The notes: generated from the sequence alone by a model not told the origin. 64,000 nt of DNA from Candidatus Obscuribacterales bacterium (GCA_020634035.1 JACKCM010000008.1:1-64000), one strand, 5' to 3'; numbered from the stretch's first letter, positions 18,101-27,059 are shown. Translations and numbers: made by a program.

Positions 18101-21050
18101 GCTCAAGTCTGGCTCTACCGAAGTGGTCAGAAGTATTTCGGTTCGACCATCCAGAACTGTCAGAGTTATAGCAAGAGTCGTTGGTTCAAAGACTCAGTCG
18201 GCTGTGCTGCTGGGAGAAAAACAAACTCCACCCTGGCAGAGCAAAAGGATTAGGGTTTATTCTGACCGTGATATATACGACTATGGAGATACCGCAAAAG
18301 TATTTGTCAGGACTCCATATAAAACCGGATCAGGGGTTTTGATTTTTAATACAGACGATTCGTCCCGTTCTATTTTCTTTGATATAGCTGACGGTGTTGC
18401 AGATGTTGAAATGCCAATAAATAGTGACCTGCGTACTGTTGTGAGCGCAATAGTTAAGGTTTGGGAACGAGAACCGTCTATTAAAAGTGGTTCTAATAAC
18501 GGTGGCTTATCGGAAGAAGCCGATTCAGTTAAACCAGAGCTATCTGCTCTGGTAATTCGCATCAACAAGAGGCAGGACCTTATCATCTCTCTGAACTGTG
18601 AAGATAGAAATCTTTGTGCCGGAGCAAATCATCCTGTTGTAGTATCGGTGAAGAAAAATGATGGCACTAGCGTTTCGAAAGCAGACGTCGTGCTGAAGCT
18701 GGGTCCACTTAACTATAGCTCGCTGCCGGCAGATTCTGGCGATCTATACAATCAATATGCCGGTGATGCCGGGTATCCTCGCTTGTTTTCGACTTCCATG
18801 GTACCTGACCATCTGGGCTGGACACTTTCAAAACCTAGTGATTCGCGGTTGACTTTCAGACCTGGGCTTTACACCCAACACGGATGGATGAGTGGTGCTG
18901 GACCTTTGTATTGTATGCTGCAAGAGAAGAGCGGCGAAGGAACCTGGGTTTCTCCAATCCTTCAGACTGATGCGAACGGATATCTTCGGGTCGACATAAA
19001 AACTCCCGCAGCATCCGGCAAGTACAGGCTGGTGGCAGAAGTGGTGGCAGAAAATGGTGATGCTTCTGGCTTTGCCTACACGGACTTAACTGCCTATAGC
19101 CCCCTTGAAATGGCTCTGAATGCTCCTGAATTCGTATTCAGAGGCGACAAAGTTTCCAGTATTTTGAAAGTAAAAAATAATTTTGCTGAGGATATTGATC
19201 TGTCTATAAAGATAAAGAGGTTAGATAAGAGAGAATCGAATCAGAAATTACTGGCGCAAAGCTCAGTTCAATTGCCCGGAAAAGGAATCAAAACCATCTG
19301 CCTGGAGCATACAGAAGAGTATCCTGGTGGTTTAGAGGTCCTGGCTAGTAGCCAAGGCAATCGACAGAGGCTGCCGGTCTCTTTTAAGGTAAAACCATTG
19401 GTCGATAGCAATTATTGCCTTTGGTTCAATCAGGCTAGCGCTTCGACGCGATCTTCCAGGGTTTTGATATCAGGACCCAAAGGGGCGAAGATATTGCCAA
19501 CCACAGTTATTGTCGGCAACAGTTTGATGGGTCAACTCCTTTTGTCAGCTCAGGATTGGTGTCAGGCAGACATTTATACAGTCGATCAACGTTCAGCCCG
19601 ATTACTTTTTCTGTCTCATCTAATGTTTCGATTTTCCGATCGGATCGAGCCAGCCTTGAAAAGTAAAATCAAAACTTGTATCAGTCTGGATTCTGCAGAA
19701 CTTACAAAAGTGTTTTCTGATCGAGGAGAGCACGCAAGCTGGTTTCCCAGAGGTGAATGCAACGTTAGTATTGATAGTTTCCCCGCAATGATACTGGCAG
19801 AGTCTATGGCCGGTTTGAATCGAGAGCAGAATTTAAATGTGGACTTGAGCAATGTATATGTACAAACTTCGGGATTTCGGAATATCTATAACTTTCCAAA
19901 TGAGCTTGCCCGCAAATACGAAGCTTACGCGAAGTATATTGGTGCTCTAGTCTCTGAGTCAGTCGCAGAAGATCAAAGAGAACACTTTAGAAATGTTTGT
20001 GTAGAAAGCATGGAACGCAGCCTTCAGTCCATCAACATAGCTAAATTGAATGGAGAAGAGTTGGGCTGGTTGTTTATGGCCTCTAGAAGACTGCCAATTG
20101 CAGAAGGACTGAAGACCCGGTTGAACAATCGATTGTTAGATTGTTGTGTCGCTCCGGGGCAGCATAAAGTTTGGCGCTTGCAGAGACGCGGGTTGCAGCT
20201 TGGTTCCTCAAGCGCTTACGCTGTATTGCTGACTGCGTTATTGGAGGACAGAGAGAATCGAAAAGAGCATAGAGATGCTGCCAAGATGTTACTGTCCGAA
20301 ATAGAGAAGCGAATGGAGGATGGCAGATTCGATGCTCCCACAGCGAGAAGCATCGCTTTGCGCGCAATGATCGACTTCGAGGCGGCATATCCGGAGCTTG
20401 CTGTCGAGGGTAAATTGCGGTCAGAGAAAGGTAAGAACGTTCGGTTTCAGAAGGGAGAACCCCAGTGGCAAGTGCGAGAATTTTATCGAGCTGGCGAAGT
20501 CGACAATGTGCTGCAGATTACGCCTGGCCTGCGTGTGGGTATTCTCTCCGGATACTCAAAAAACCTCGCTTCAGCTGCACCGGAAAATGCCGGATTTGCT
20601 CTGCGTCGCTCAATAGTGCCCGCTGACCGATCAGAAAAATTTTGGATTGACCAGCAAGGCAATCTCCATTGCCTGGAAGGCGCTAAGCTTGTTGTAAAGC
20701 TAGATATGGTGCCATCAAAGGTTGCTGCGGGAGTTCATGTTCGAGATCGCATCTCTGCCGGGCTTAAGTTGTGTGAGCCCTATCCGCAACAGGATGGGTC
20801 TTCTCCTACTTGGTACGATACTCCAATGTGGGAAGTGTATCATCTCTGGCTGGAATGTTTGGAGATTGGCGAAGAAGAGATGAATATCTATGTTGATGCT
20901 CTTGGTCCAAGGTTATATAAGATGGAGTATTATGTAGAAGCTCCAAACACGGGAGATTTCGTTATTCCTCCGGTTGAGGCTGAAACGGTCTACAATAAGG
21001 ACATGTGGGGCACTAGCGGATCCCAGAGGCTGATTGTACATCCACGGTGA
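15102..21050 (+). CDS. Bacterial alpha-2-macroglobulin family protein lacking the thioester motif
   Basis: 1982 aa, uninterrupted, with GGGGA before the ATG. Signal peptide 1-23 (AFAFAIAASA). Macroglobulin-type Ig domains follow, with bMG landmarks such as RYQMWVQYSDLALAI near 590, a carboxypeptidase-like insert RSGAPIENAKV, and YSDRDIYDYGDTAKVFVRTPY near 1055. The A2M core is at about 1240-1350 (WVSPILQTDANGYLRVDI, then YSPLEMALNAPEF). A2M proteins trap proteases in the envelope. The thioester CxEQ expected in LLSAQDWCQADIYTVDQRSA reads C1487-Q-A-D, so no thioester should form. An M28 peptidase gene follows directly. Confidence 0.87.
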   Translation: MKLIRHALLVWTAFAFAIAASAAECREIEPFPRQLENNRFRDSQSSRSDLFSDTFEEIHHVSRRDTVDAPEEGIELRELPSSNLQSTVDSIEKIDLGASAGTRERSSVLDRVQQSDGSPAQSISILVGSDRTGKGPSLTIPACKQRQQSRITDGFLRIDSCFPDGSENREMVELKNVCLIFSEPMVPPSEVRKEASKVVPAILDPMPDGSWRWIDPCTLVFETKSGYFPAATNYLLHVPAKTKSLSGRTIDKPLNVKFKTRKLSVYASVAYPSRFLLVNFSQPVDTSNLLKKVRCSYDGEPIALRNCTDIEVKAAAVKDAPGTYKMFAPKGVLPIDDFDMKVSVSGGIKPLKGNIPSEELKETTVRFRSSLLTAIKSDSDLARYRRSVWLSVAKAVSRYCPGDDMQISFSDGIAEGNDYDKVLVSPAIENMRLYRYGPHLIISGDTQPHTNYRVTIREGFKGSVSRLKYDESLVLQVGGYPSGLISPYAAAYRFSASNAGDYVVRSINLKSIRVRAYDYHPESSRYPVPSWNYNPSSAPVFEATYDTSGKRDQIQATKVSLADVVRRGHRQLAIVVEGDSGQKASERIRRPGLVNRYQMWVQYSDLALAILPAGDQFVCCVSDSRSGAPIENAKVRHLPGGSFVRTDKLGLARIPVPEGLNNYEPKYFCAILDKDIIFSTYQGRPFQVPEYARQSWHAELDLTNIDRGEKSAFWGWVKVPTTITENGFRNRVVYEFCDAFGKVLDSGQCELNSQGGFSGSVKVPAEAPYGEAKLKLRLVAESGKSLSEYEVGALVFKKEVQSHDAFSLTVERRPSRDGLVSVQASLSPGSRLFLPPLLKKFDNPVNLNWFASIHKAEFKSKKWTDYCFIDPDQSHQSDVKSKNLSVTYDGSRPSCIIASVPEDKLLLSPLHFEVRAQLSGVAVNNPGVQESLTLHTEDKYVGVKAERFLGIDDQRISLSTIVCDPKDRAVPSVPVEILVVDPEAVGDYSVGSKNLLAKVLLKSGSTEVVRSISVRPSRTVRVIARVVGSKTQSAVLLGEKQTPPWQSKRIRVYSDRDIYDYGDTAKVFVRTPYKTGSGVLIFNTDDSSRSIFFDIADGVADVEMPINSDLRTVVSAIVKVWEREPSIKSGSNNGGLSEEADSVKPELSALVIRINKRQDLIISLNCEDRNLCAGANHPVVVSVKKNDGTSVSKADVVLKLGPLNYSSLPADSGDLYNQYAGDAGYPRLFSTSMVPDHLGWTLSKPSDSRLTFRPGLYTQHGWMSGAGPLYCMLQEKSGEGTWVSPILQTDANGYLRVDIKTPAASGKYRLVAEVVAENGDASGFAYTDLTAYSPLEMALNAPEFVFRGDKVSSILKVKNNFAEDIDLSIKIKRLDKRESNQKLLAQSSVQLPGKGIKTICLEHTEEYPGGLEVLASSQGNRQRLPVSFKVKPLVDSNYCLWFNQASASTRSSRVLISGPKGAKILPTTVIVGNSLMGQLLLSAQDWCQADIYTVDQRSARLLFLSHLMFRFSDRIEPALKSKIKTCISLDSAELTKVFSDRGEHASWFPRGECNVSIDSFPAMILAESMAGLNREQNLNVDLSNVYVQTSGFRNIYNFPNELARKYEAYAKYIGALVSESVAEDQREHFRNVCVESMERSLQSINIAKLNGEELGWLFMASRRLPIAEGLKTRLNNRLLDCCVAPGQHKVWRLQRRGLQLGSSSAYAVLLTALLEDRENRKEHRDAAKMLLSEIEKRMEDGRFDAPTARSIALRAMIDFEAAYPELAVEGKLRSEKGKNVRFQKGEPQWQVREFYRAGEVDNVLQITPGLRVGILSGYSKNLASAAPENAGFALRRSIVPADRSEKFWIDQQGNLHCLEGAKLVVKLDMVPSKVAAGVHVRDRISAGLKLCEPYPQQDGSSPTWYDTPMWEVYHLWLECLEIGEEEMNIYVDALGPRLYKMEYYVEAPNTGDFVIPPVEAETVYNKDMWGTSGSQRLIVHPR

Positions 21051-21069
21051 AGAATCGTATGACAGGCGA

Positions 21070-22002
21070 ATGAAAGAGCTGCTCAAACATTGCCAGTTCG
21101 AGATGCCCGGCGATTATTTCCGGGGAGAGTTGCCGCCGCTTACAAGTAAGCAGAGGCAGCTTCGCAAGTATGTCGAAGCGCATGTCCACATGCTCGCTGC
21201 AGAGATCGGCGATCGAAGTTACAAAAAGCCAGAACAGCTTCAAGAAGCGGCTGACTATATTTTCGACTATTTCGATAAGGTCGGCCTGTCTCCCTGCCGG
21301 CATCGTTTTATGCATGGTGGGATGAGTTTTGAGAATATCGAAGCAGAGGTCGAGGGTGACACGAACCCCGAGGAAATCATTGTTGTAGGTGCCCATTATG
21401 ATTCTGCCGACTGCCCCGGGGCAAATGACAATGGCAGCGGGGTGGCTGGGCTCCTGGAGATCGGGCGACTGCTGCAAGAGGTGTCGCCTGGCAAAACTAT
21501 CCGACTGGTTGCTTTTACCAATGAAGAACATTTCTATGGCTCAAGGGGCATGGGCAGCTACTTTTATGCCGAGCGCTGTTCCGATCGCCAGGAAAACATC
21601 ATCGGCATGATCGCGCTAGAGACCATGGGCAGCTATTCGAGTGAGCCCGAATCGCAGAAGTTTCCCGAAGGGCTCGACGCTGTCTATCCCGATACTGGCG
21701 ACTTCATTGGCTTTGTCGGCAATTTGGAATCCGGAGTCTTTTTGCGAGATGTGATCAAGGCGTTTAGAAGTGCGGTCGACTTCCCCTCCGAGGGCTTGAT
21801 AGCGCCGACTCTTTTAGAGAGTATTGGGCGGTCTGACCATAGCCAGTTCTGGAGTTTTGGCTATCCCGGTATCATGGTCACTGATACCGCCGATTATCGA
21901 TACGAGCACTATCACACCGTCAATGATACCGTGGACAAAGTCGACTTCGACTGCCTAACCAGGGTGGTGGCAGGTATGGCAGATGCCTTAGTCGCCCTAT
22001 AG
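21070..22002 (+). CDS. M28 family zinc aminopeptidase
   Basis: About 310 aa from ATG 21070, 20 bp after the alpha-2-macroglobulin stop; a TTG at 21034 would overlap that gene. Numbering from the TTG, the metal site of M28 peptidases is visible: H121 in GAHYDS, D132 in GANDNGSG, E164/E165 in TNEEH (catalytic base and ligand), E196 in ALETMG (a ligand usually given as Asp) and H294 in YHTVNDT. The family removes N-terminal residues from peptides using two zinc ions. No signal peptide is visible, so it may be cytoplasmic. Coexpression with the upstream protease trap is likely. Confidence 0.92.
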   Translation: MKELLKHCQFEMPGDYFRGELPPLTSKQRQLRKYVEAHVHMLAAEIGDRSYKKPEQLQEAADYIFDYFDKVGLSPCRHRFMHGGMSFENIEAEVEGDTNPEEIIVVGAHYDSADCPGANDNGSGVAGLLEIGRLLQEVSPGKTIRLVAFTNEEHFYGSRGMGSYFYAERCSDRQENIIGMIALETMGSYSSEPESQKFPEGLDAVYPDTGDFIGFVGNLESGVFLRDVIKAFRSAVDFPSEGLIAPTLLESIGRSDHSQFWSFGYPGIMVTDTADYRYEHYHTVNDTVDKVDFDCLTRVVAGMADALVAL

Positions 22003-22020
22003 ATATTCTCGGGTGGGCGC

Positions 22021-22554
22021 GTGAAGAAGAAGCTCAGCGAATTTGTATTCAAGTCGAATCTCAACCGGTTCGTCGCCTGGGTCCTTTCTTATATTTTGTG
22101 TTTTGGCGCAGTAATTTTGCTTTTCTGTCCTATCAATTTTATCTCTACCGGAAGGATGACAGAGCAAGAAAAGTTGTTAGAGATAAGGAAGCTGGAGCTA
22201 GAGCGTAAGATAGAAAAGCAGCACCAACTTAGTTCGGACGGCAAGAGTGATTCTCAAGAAAGAATCGAGGGCAATGTCGACCAGAAGATCGGCAATGACA
22301 AATCCGTTCCTTCTGTGAAAGTGAGCTATAGAAGAATGGAAGTTTGGGAACTGCTTCTTACTTGTATGGGATATGCGTTGTTCGCTCTGCCTGGAGCCAT
22401 CTTCATTTATGGAAAAGAGATGAAGCGGATCTGGCAAGCCAATTCTTTTATAGTAGTAGCTGGTGTTCTATTTTTCGTTAGCGTATTTTTCGGACTGGTC
22501 TATGGCGGAGTTGACTCCGGCATAGAATTGCCCAGTAAATTCTCAATCGAATAA
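22021..22554 (+). CDS. Membrane protein with periplasmic or cytoplasmic coiled coil, hypothetical
   Basis: 177 aa from GTG 22021, 18 bp after the M28 gene. Three hydrophobic segments: about 15-39 (WVLSYILCFGAVILLFC), 109-127 and 140-161. Between the first two lies a charged helix (TEQEKLLEIRKLELERKIEK) with heptad spacing, probably a coiled coil. The ribosome site is weak (GGGTGGGC directly before the start). No known family. Its 3' end overlaps the convergent gene by 12 bp. Likely part of the A2M-M28 transcript, with unknown role. Confidence 0.55.
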   Translation: MKKKLSEFVFKSNLNRFVAWVLSYILCFGAVILLFCPINFISTGRMTEQEKLLEIRKLELERKIEKQHQLSSDGKSDSQERIEGNVDQKIGNDKSVPSVKVSYRRMEVWELLLTCMGYALFALPGAIFIYGKEMKRIWQANSFIVVAGVLFFVSVFFGLVYGGVDSGIELPSKFSIE

Positions 22555-23007
22555 TCCTGCTGCCAAACCCAAGAGTGCACAAACTATCACAAGAATAGTT
22601 GCTATCAAAGCAAGGTTTATACCTATTTTTTTTAGTGTTGAATTAGTTGCTCGGGTATAGCGGGAAGTAAAACTGCAAATTTGCGGGAAGTGAACAACAA
22701 AGAAAGCTGGAAAGATAGCGATAACCCAGATATAGTCGCGTGCCAGTTTTAAGTTTTTTAGCTCCTCTTTCGCTTTTGGTGTCAGTAGACCATTTTGGGA
22801 TTGTATAAGCGCGTGCAGTCGCTCGAAATCTTCGCGCTTTTTTGTGTCTTTGAAAGAGGTTCTAGCATCAAGTCCCATCTCTCGACTGGAGCGCTCTGAA
22901 ACATCCACTTCGAGCACTTTGATCTCACCAAAAAGATAGCTGCAAGAGAATAAATATACCCCCAGCCAGGCAGCCGCTTTTAGGAATTTTTTTGGTATTT
23001 TTGACAA
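22543..23007 (-). CDS. Small membrane protein, hypothetical
   Basis: 154 aa. One hydrophobic segment near the N terminus (AAWLGVYLFSCSYLFG, possibly an uncleaved signal), a charged central helix (RTSFKDTKKREDFERLHAL) and two C-terminal transmembrane segments (about 90-110 and 130-152). The order resembles that of the convergent gene at 22021 but I see no clear sequence identity. It starts 7 bp downstream of the aldo/keto reductase stop on the same strand and is probably cotranscribed with it. Confidence 0.55.
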   Translation of the reverse strand: MSKIPKKFLKAAAWLGVYLFSCSYLFGEIKVLEVDVSERSSREMGLDARTSFKDTKKREDFERLHALIQSQNGLLTPKAKEELKNLKLARDYIWVIAIFPAFFVVHFPQICSFTSRYTRATNSTLKKIGINLALIATILVIVCALLGLAAGLFD

Positions 23008-23014
23008 TGTGAAA

Positions 23015-23992
23015 TTAGGCCTTGGTGCCGGCAGTTTCGTAAGCGCTGGCTTTGTTCAGCAACTCTACCGCCTCGGGCTTCAATTCTAACTGTGCCGCTT
23101 TGATAATATCCGGCATCTGTTCCATTTTGCTGGCGCTGGCAATAGGGGCAGTGATGCTCGGTCTTGCAATCAGCCAGGCAAGCGATACCTGGGCTGGGGT
23201 GCTGCTATATTCAGCCGCCACTGTATGCAGTGCTTCGATGATTTTGAAGCCGCGGTCGTTCATATATTTCTCTACGCCTTTTCCGCGCGGGCTCTGATCG
23301 AGATCGGCTTTAGATTTATACTTGCCAGAGAGGAAGCCCCTGGCCATCGAGAAATAAGAGATCACACCCAGCTTTTCATCTGCGCAGAGCTTTTCTAGAT
23401 TGTTTTCGTAGTCTTCGCGATCATACAAGTTATACTCCGGCTGCAGGCATTCGTAGCGAGCAAAGCCATGTTGCTTGCTCACGGCGAGAGCTTCTTTCAG
23501 TCTGTCCTGCTTGTAGTTAGATGCACCGATGGCTCTGACCTTGCCCTGCTTAATGAGCTGGTCGAAAGCCTCCATGGTTTCTTCGAGAGGAGTATTCGGG
23601 TCATCGTTGTGAGCTTGATACAGGTCGATGGTATCAATCTGAAGGCGCTTCAGCGAGTCCTCTACCGATTTCATTATGTAGTCTTTGGACAGGCTCTCGC
23701 ATCCAAGTCCCGGAGCCATCTTCATGCCGACTTTTGTGGCCACGGTCACTTTGTCGCGCTTATTAGACTTCTTCAGCCAGTTGCCGATGATAGCCTCGGA
23801 TTCGCCGCCGACATTGCCCGGGTGCCAGACGGGATACACATCGGCGGTGTCGATAAGGTCCAGCCCGGCGTCGACGAAAGCATCCAGCAACTTGAAAGAC
23901 ATCGCTTCGTCCGCGGTCCAGCCGAACACATTGCAACCGAAAGCAAGAGGGGCTACTTCGAGGGCGGTATTGCCGATTCTGCGCTTCTTCAT
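23015..23992 (-). CDS. Aldo/keto reductase
   Basis: 325 aa, a complete AKR TIM barrel. The catalytic tetrad is visible: D48 in LIDTADVYP, Y53, K87 in VATKVGMK and H128 in DLYQAHND. The family signature GKVRAIGASNY and the NADPH-binding end IASASKMEQMPDIIKAAQLEL are also present. These enzymes reduce aldehydes and ketones with NADPH; this one is of the broad bacterial YajO/IolS-like type, substrate unknown. It is divergent from the CPBP protease gene with about 137 bp between them. Confidence 0.93.
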   Translation of the reverse strand: MKKRRIGNTALEVAPLAFGCNVFGWTADEAMSFKLLDAFVDAGLDLIDTADVYPVWHPGNVGGESEAIIGNWLKKSNKRDKVTVATKVGMKMAPGLGCESLSKDYIMKSVEDSLKRLQIDTIDLYQAHNDDPNTPLEETMEAFDQLIKQGKVRAIGASNYKQDRLKEALAVSKQHGFARYECLQPEYNLYDREDYENNLEKLCADEKLGVISYFSMARGFLSGKYKSKADLDQSPRGKGVEKYMNDRGFKIIEALHTVAAEYSSTPAQVSLAWLIARPSITAPIASASKMEQMPDIIKAAQLELKPEAVELLNKASAYETAGTKA

Positions 23993-24129
23993 TGTCGATT
24001 CTCCCGATTTGTTCGTACTGGCTCGCTGCCGTATATGGTCGGAATATACTACCAGGTAATGAACAGGATAAAATGAGATTTGATAACCGGCTAAAATAGC
24101 AGGGTCGAGTTTGGAGAATAGTAGTCAGG

Positions 24130-24999
24130 GTGGAATCGACAGAAACTCCTAGAGAGCCATTGATCAAGTCTGTGCCATTGCGTTTGACGGCATATCTATT
24201 TCTCCTCTTTGGCGCATTTGCTATCGGGATTCTTATAAGCGCTTGTATCGGTCTGGCTATCGGTGGCTCGCATCCTCTGTTGGCTATCGGACTGGCGGCT
24301 TTCGTTTTATATGTATATCTGGCGGTTTCGACACTGCTTTTTGTTCTGCTTGTAGAGAGAGTTAAGCTGGCTGATATAGGGCTGCCAAAGGCGATTAGCT
24401 ATAAGCAGTTAGGCACCGGTATATTTCTGGCAATTCTTTTTCTTTTGATTGAATTTGGCATCTGCACAAGTGCCGGCTGGCTCAAACTGGTACCGAATCA
24501 GGTGCCAGAGCCTTATTTCGTTTGGCTGATTGTCGCATGCGCAATCATAGGATTCACAGAAGAACTCATATACCGTGGCTACTTGCTCTATGTTTTCGAG
24601 AAGTGGAAGGGACGTACCGTGGCAATTATCCTGACTTCGATATTGTTCTGGATTCCACACATTTCGAACGGATCTGAGATGCCTGCGCTGGCCGCTGTCG
24701 GCTATCTGATGTTCGGTGTAGCGCAGTGTTTCAATCGATACGCTTTTGGTAATCTCTATTTCGCTATTGGATTCCACGCTTTTTATGACTTGCTTGCGTT
24801 AGGGACGGGGCAGGGTGGTAAGGATGTTCCGGGGTATTTCAACTATCTTACTAATGCTCCTGGGTGGTTGCTCGGACCAGCCGGAGATACAGGTCTGATG
24901 GATTTACTCATCCCCTTCGGATTCTTGCTTCTCTATTCGATTTGGAGCTATAAGAAGAGCTTGAAAGCTGATTTTGCGGGCGTGTCGAATAGCGCTTAA
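24130..24999 (+). CDS. CPBP family intramembrane metalloprotease
   Basis: 289 aa from GTG 24130. About seven transmembrane segments, starting at 19-42 and 49-76. The conserved CPBP (Abi) motifs are all present: EELIYRG (E144, E145, R149), WIPH in motif 2 (H177) and FAIGFHAFYD in motif 3. These glutamates and histidines form the metal site of Rce1-type prenyl proteases. Bacterial members process peptides or serve in self-immunity, often without known substrates. No bacteriocin gene is seen nearby. Complete, with no frame defects. Confidence 0.9.
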   Translation: MESTETPREPLIKSVPLRLTAYLFLLFGAFAIGILISACIGLAIGGSHPLLAIGLAAFVLYVYLAVSTLLFVLLVERVKLADIGLPKAISYKQLGTGIFLAILFLLIEFGICTSAGWLKLVPNQVPEPYFVWLIVACAIIGFTEELIYRGYLLYVFEKWKGRTVAIILTSILFWIPHISNGSEMPALAAVGYLMFGVAQCFNRYAFGNLYFAIGFHAFYDLLALGTGQGGKDVPGYFNYLTNAPGWLLGPAGDTGLMDLLIPFGFLLLYSIWSYKKSLKADFAGVSNSA

Positions 25000-25010
25000 T
25001 CGAGGTCTAT

Positions 25011-26531
25011 TCATGGTGAGTGATTCGACCAATCGCCAACTACTTCAATAGAGTTTGCACTATTGATTGTATCTTGTGCTTCAAGCCCTGCATCTTTCAA
25101 AGCTGCAAGTAGTTGCTTCTTTGTATTAGCCTTGGAATTATCTTTGATGTGTTTGTGGCCGCAGTGAGAGCATTTGGATCTCTCCAGTCGTCCCTGGAAG
25201 CCCAGCCGGATGGTTTGTTTATGAATGAGTTTGCCGTCTTCAAGAATCTCTATAGGCGCAGGCTCTTCGTCTGAATAATAGACAAGCCCGGACACCGGTC
25301 GTGATTTTGCAAAGTCGTTTTGCAAAGAATCTGATGGATTATTGGTTATGGCTGTTTTCGATTCTCTTATGACGACGATATTTTTTCTTTTCAGCCTTTG
25401 AAAAGCTTGCTCCAGCTTCAGCCAGTCCCCGCCGCGAGTTTCGTTTTCCTGCTCTAGTCGTTTTTGTTTTCCTAGCTCTTCAGCGATAGACAACATGGCT
25501 CTCCTTTTGAAAAGAGGTTCATGAGAATCTGTGCGTCTTGAGTAGTATCCGGTAAGAAATTCACAGTACGCATTCAGAGCATAGTATTGCATGGCTGAGG
25601 TTTCATCCCTGGTGGCATCGGCTGCCGCCACCAGCTCTTTGTATTTTTCTTCTGCTTGGTCAAGATTCCCTTCTCGCCTTAGTTTTACGGCTGCCCGGTG
25701 TAGAATATTGAGATTGCTGAGTGCTGCATCTGAAATTGATGAATTCATTATCTTAAGTACAGAACTTAGTTGGATGTCGCTCTTAAGGCAATCTAACTCT
25801 GACGATATAGACCCAGGGTACTTCGCATTATGCTCGTTGCTAGGTCGATAACAGATGGCTCGAAGAAATTGTTGGTAGCAAGTCAAAATGTCTGAAGTGA
25901 GTTGATAGTTGTCTGTGGCCTCGACTTTTGAAATCATCTTCAGGTAGTCTGTTTTTGCCTTGTCTGTGTCACCGCAAGCAAAGTCTTCTGCTGCTCGGCC
26001 TAATAGCGTGCGCAATTCTCGAATGAGGTCTACATTGTCAGTGGTCCTGTATTTTATAAGTTTTTGTTCGAGTTCATGGTTGGCTGACTCAACATAGGGC
26101 AAAAGGGGTGAGAAGTCGTTGCCGCTCATCGCCCATCCTTCCCCTACGTGGTTAGAAAAAGCAACCGCTGACTTGAATAGCTGCATATCTAGCAGAGGCG
26201 ACTGGCAAGCGAACCAGGGAAGAGTTCTCAGGTCTTTGTGCCAACCATAGCCGGTTTTTTCAAAAGACTCTATGGCCTTTTGAAGAACAACTTCCATTGG
26301 TTCAGGATTCCAGTTTGGTTGTTGATTTGCGACACGGCTTATGTTCTCTTGCAGATCCTTCTCTAGCCGGCGCATCTTCGCCAGCTTTTCTGATCTCGAG
26401 TCGGTATACCAGTTTTTGTTTCTAGAAGCAGCGAAATACTCAAGAAATGATTTTTTCGTTCGACTTTCAGCAGGAAAGGCAAGCGGAAGGATCAAGCATA
26501 TGGCTGCAACTAGTTGTCTTCGGAAGCGCAT
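25011..26531 (-). CDS. Secreted TPR-like hypothetical protein with a C-terminal zinc-knuckle-like motif
   Basis: 506 aa from ATG 26531, chosen because MRFRRQLVAAICLILPLAFPA is a clear signal peptide; the frame extends upstream to 26696 but would overlap the divergent gene. The mature protein is mostly helical. Repeats of about 40 residues (LGRAAEDFACGDTDKAKTDY, LRREGNLDQAEEKYKEL) look like TPR units. Near the C terminus SKCSHCGHKH could bind a metal, next to a lysine-rich KANTKKQLLAALKDAG. No enzymatic motif. Exported, probably a binding protein. Confidence 0.65.
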   Translation of the reverse strand: MRFRRQLVAAICLILPLAFPAESRTKKSFLEYFAASRNKNWYTDSRSEKLAKMRRLEKDLQENISRVANQQPNWNPEPMEVVLQKAIESFEKTGYGWHKDLRTLPWFACQSPLLDMQLFKSAVAFSNHVGEGWAMSGNDFSPLLPYVESANHELEQKLIKYRTTDNVDLIRELRTLLGRAAEDFACGDTDKAKTDYLKMISKVEATDNYQLTSDILTCYQQFLRAICYRPSNEHNAKYPGSISSELDCLKSDIQLSSVLKIMNSSISDAALSNLNILHRAAVKLRREGNLDQAEEKYKELVAAADATRDETSAMQYYALNAYCEFLTGYYSRRTDSHEPLFKRRAMLSIAEELGKQKRLEQENETRGGDWLKLEQAFQRLKRKNIVVIRESKTAITNNPSDSLQNDFAKSRPVSGLVYYSDEEPAPIEILEDGKLIHKQTIRLGFQGRLERSKCSHCGHKHIKDNSKANTKKQLLAALKDAGLEAQDTINSANSIEVVGDWSNHSP

Positions 26532-26616
26532 TGCCGAATTATAGCGCCAGGGTAAGCGAAGGGGGTAATATTTGTGGATTAATATTAGGGCGTTGAAGAG
26601 CCGATAGAATTGATTT

Positions 26617-27014
26617 ATGAGAGTTGTAGTGGTCATCATTTCTTTCTTCGTCGCGCTGCTAGACGCTGGCGGCGTATGTGCACAGCCTACATTCATTGAA
26701 TTTCAACGTCGTAGTAACGACGTGCAGTCCAATGGGCGATTGAAAGACAAGCCCTGGATTATTTTGCCTCCCTACGGTGAGAGCGAGAGTATATCTGGCG
26801 GGTCGGTCGGCGCAACCTTTGCAATCGAGGCGTGGCGTCTAAGAAGGCAGAATCGTAGAGTTGAAGATTCAAATTTTGAAGAATTCGAAAAATATAGAAG
26901 GCTATTTATGCATGGGGATCGGAGGTATATGTAGCCTCAAAAGACCTATATTATCAAGACTCTAGAGTTCAGGGACTTCTCGAATTGCACTTCGCGGACA
27001 AAGCAGTTAAATAG
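26617..27014 (+). pseudogene. Secreted hypothetical protein, frame broken near its 3' end
   Basis: Starts at ATG 26617 with a signal peptide (VVVVIISFFVALLDAGGVCA) and runs 105 residues to a TAG at 26934. The next frame continues with protein-like EVYVASKDLYYQDSRVQGLL and ends at TAG 27012-27014. One extra G in CGGAGG near 26920 would give ...HGDREVYVASK..., one protein of about 131 aa. The mature part is small and polar with no recognised family. It is divergent from the TPR-like gene with an 85-bp spacer. If the first stop is real, it is a normal 105-aa gene. Confidence 0.5.
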
Positions 27015-27059
27015 ATATAGCGAGCTGCGAATCGTGGCGATGCGCTTACTCTAGAGCAG

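Noticed and set aside
23468..24076. 202-residue plus-strand frame over the aldo/keto reductase
   Set aside because: Shadow of the complete AKR gene with its catalytic tetrad on the other strand.
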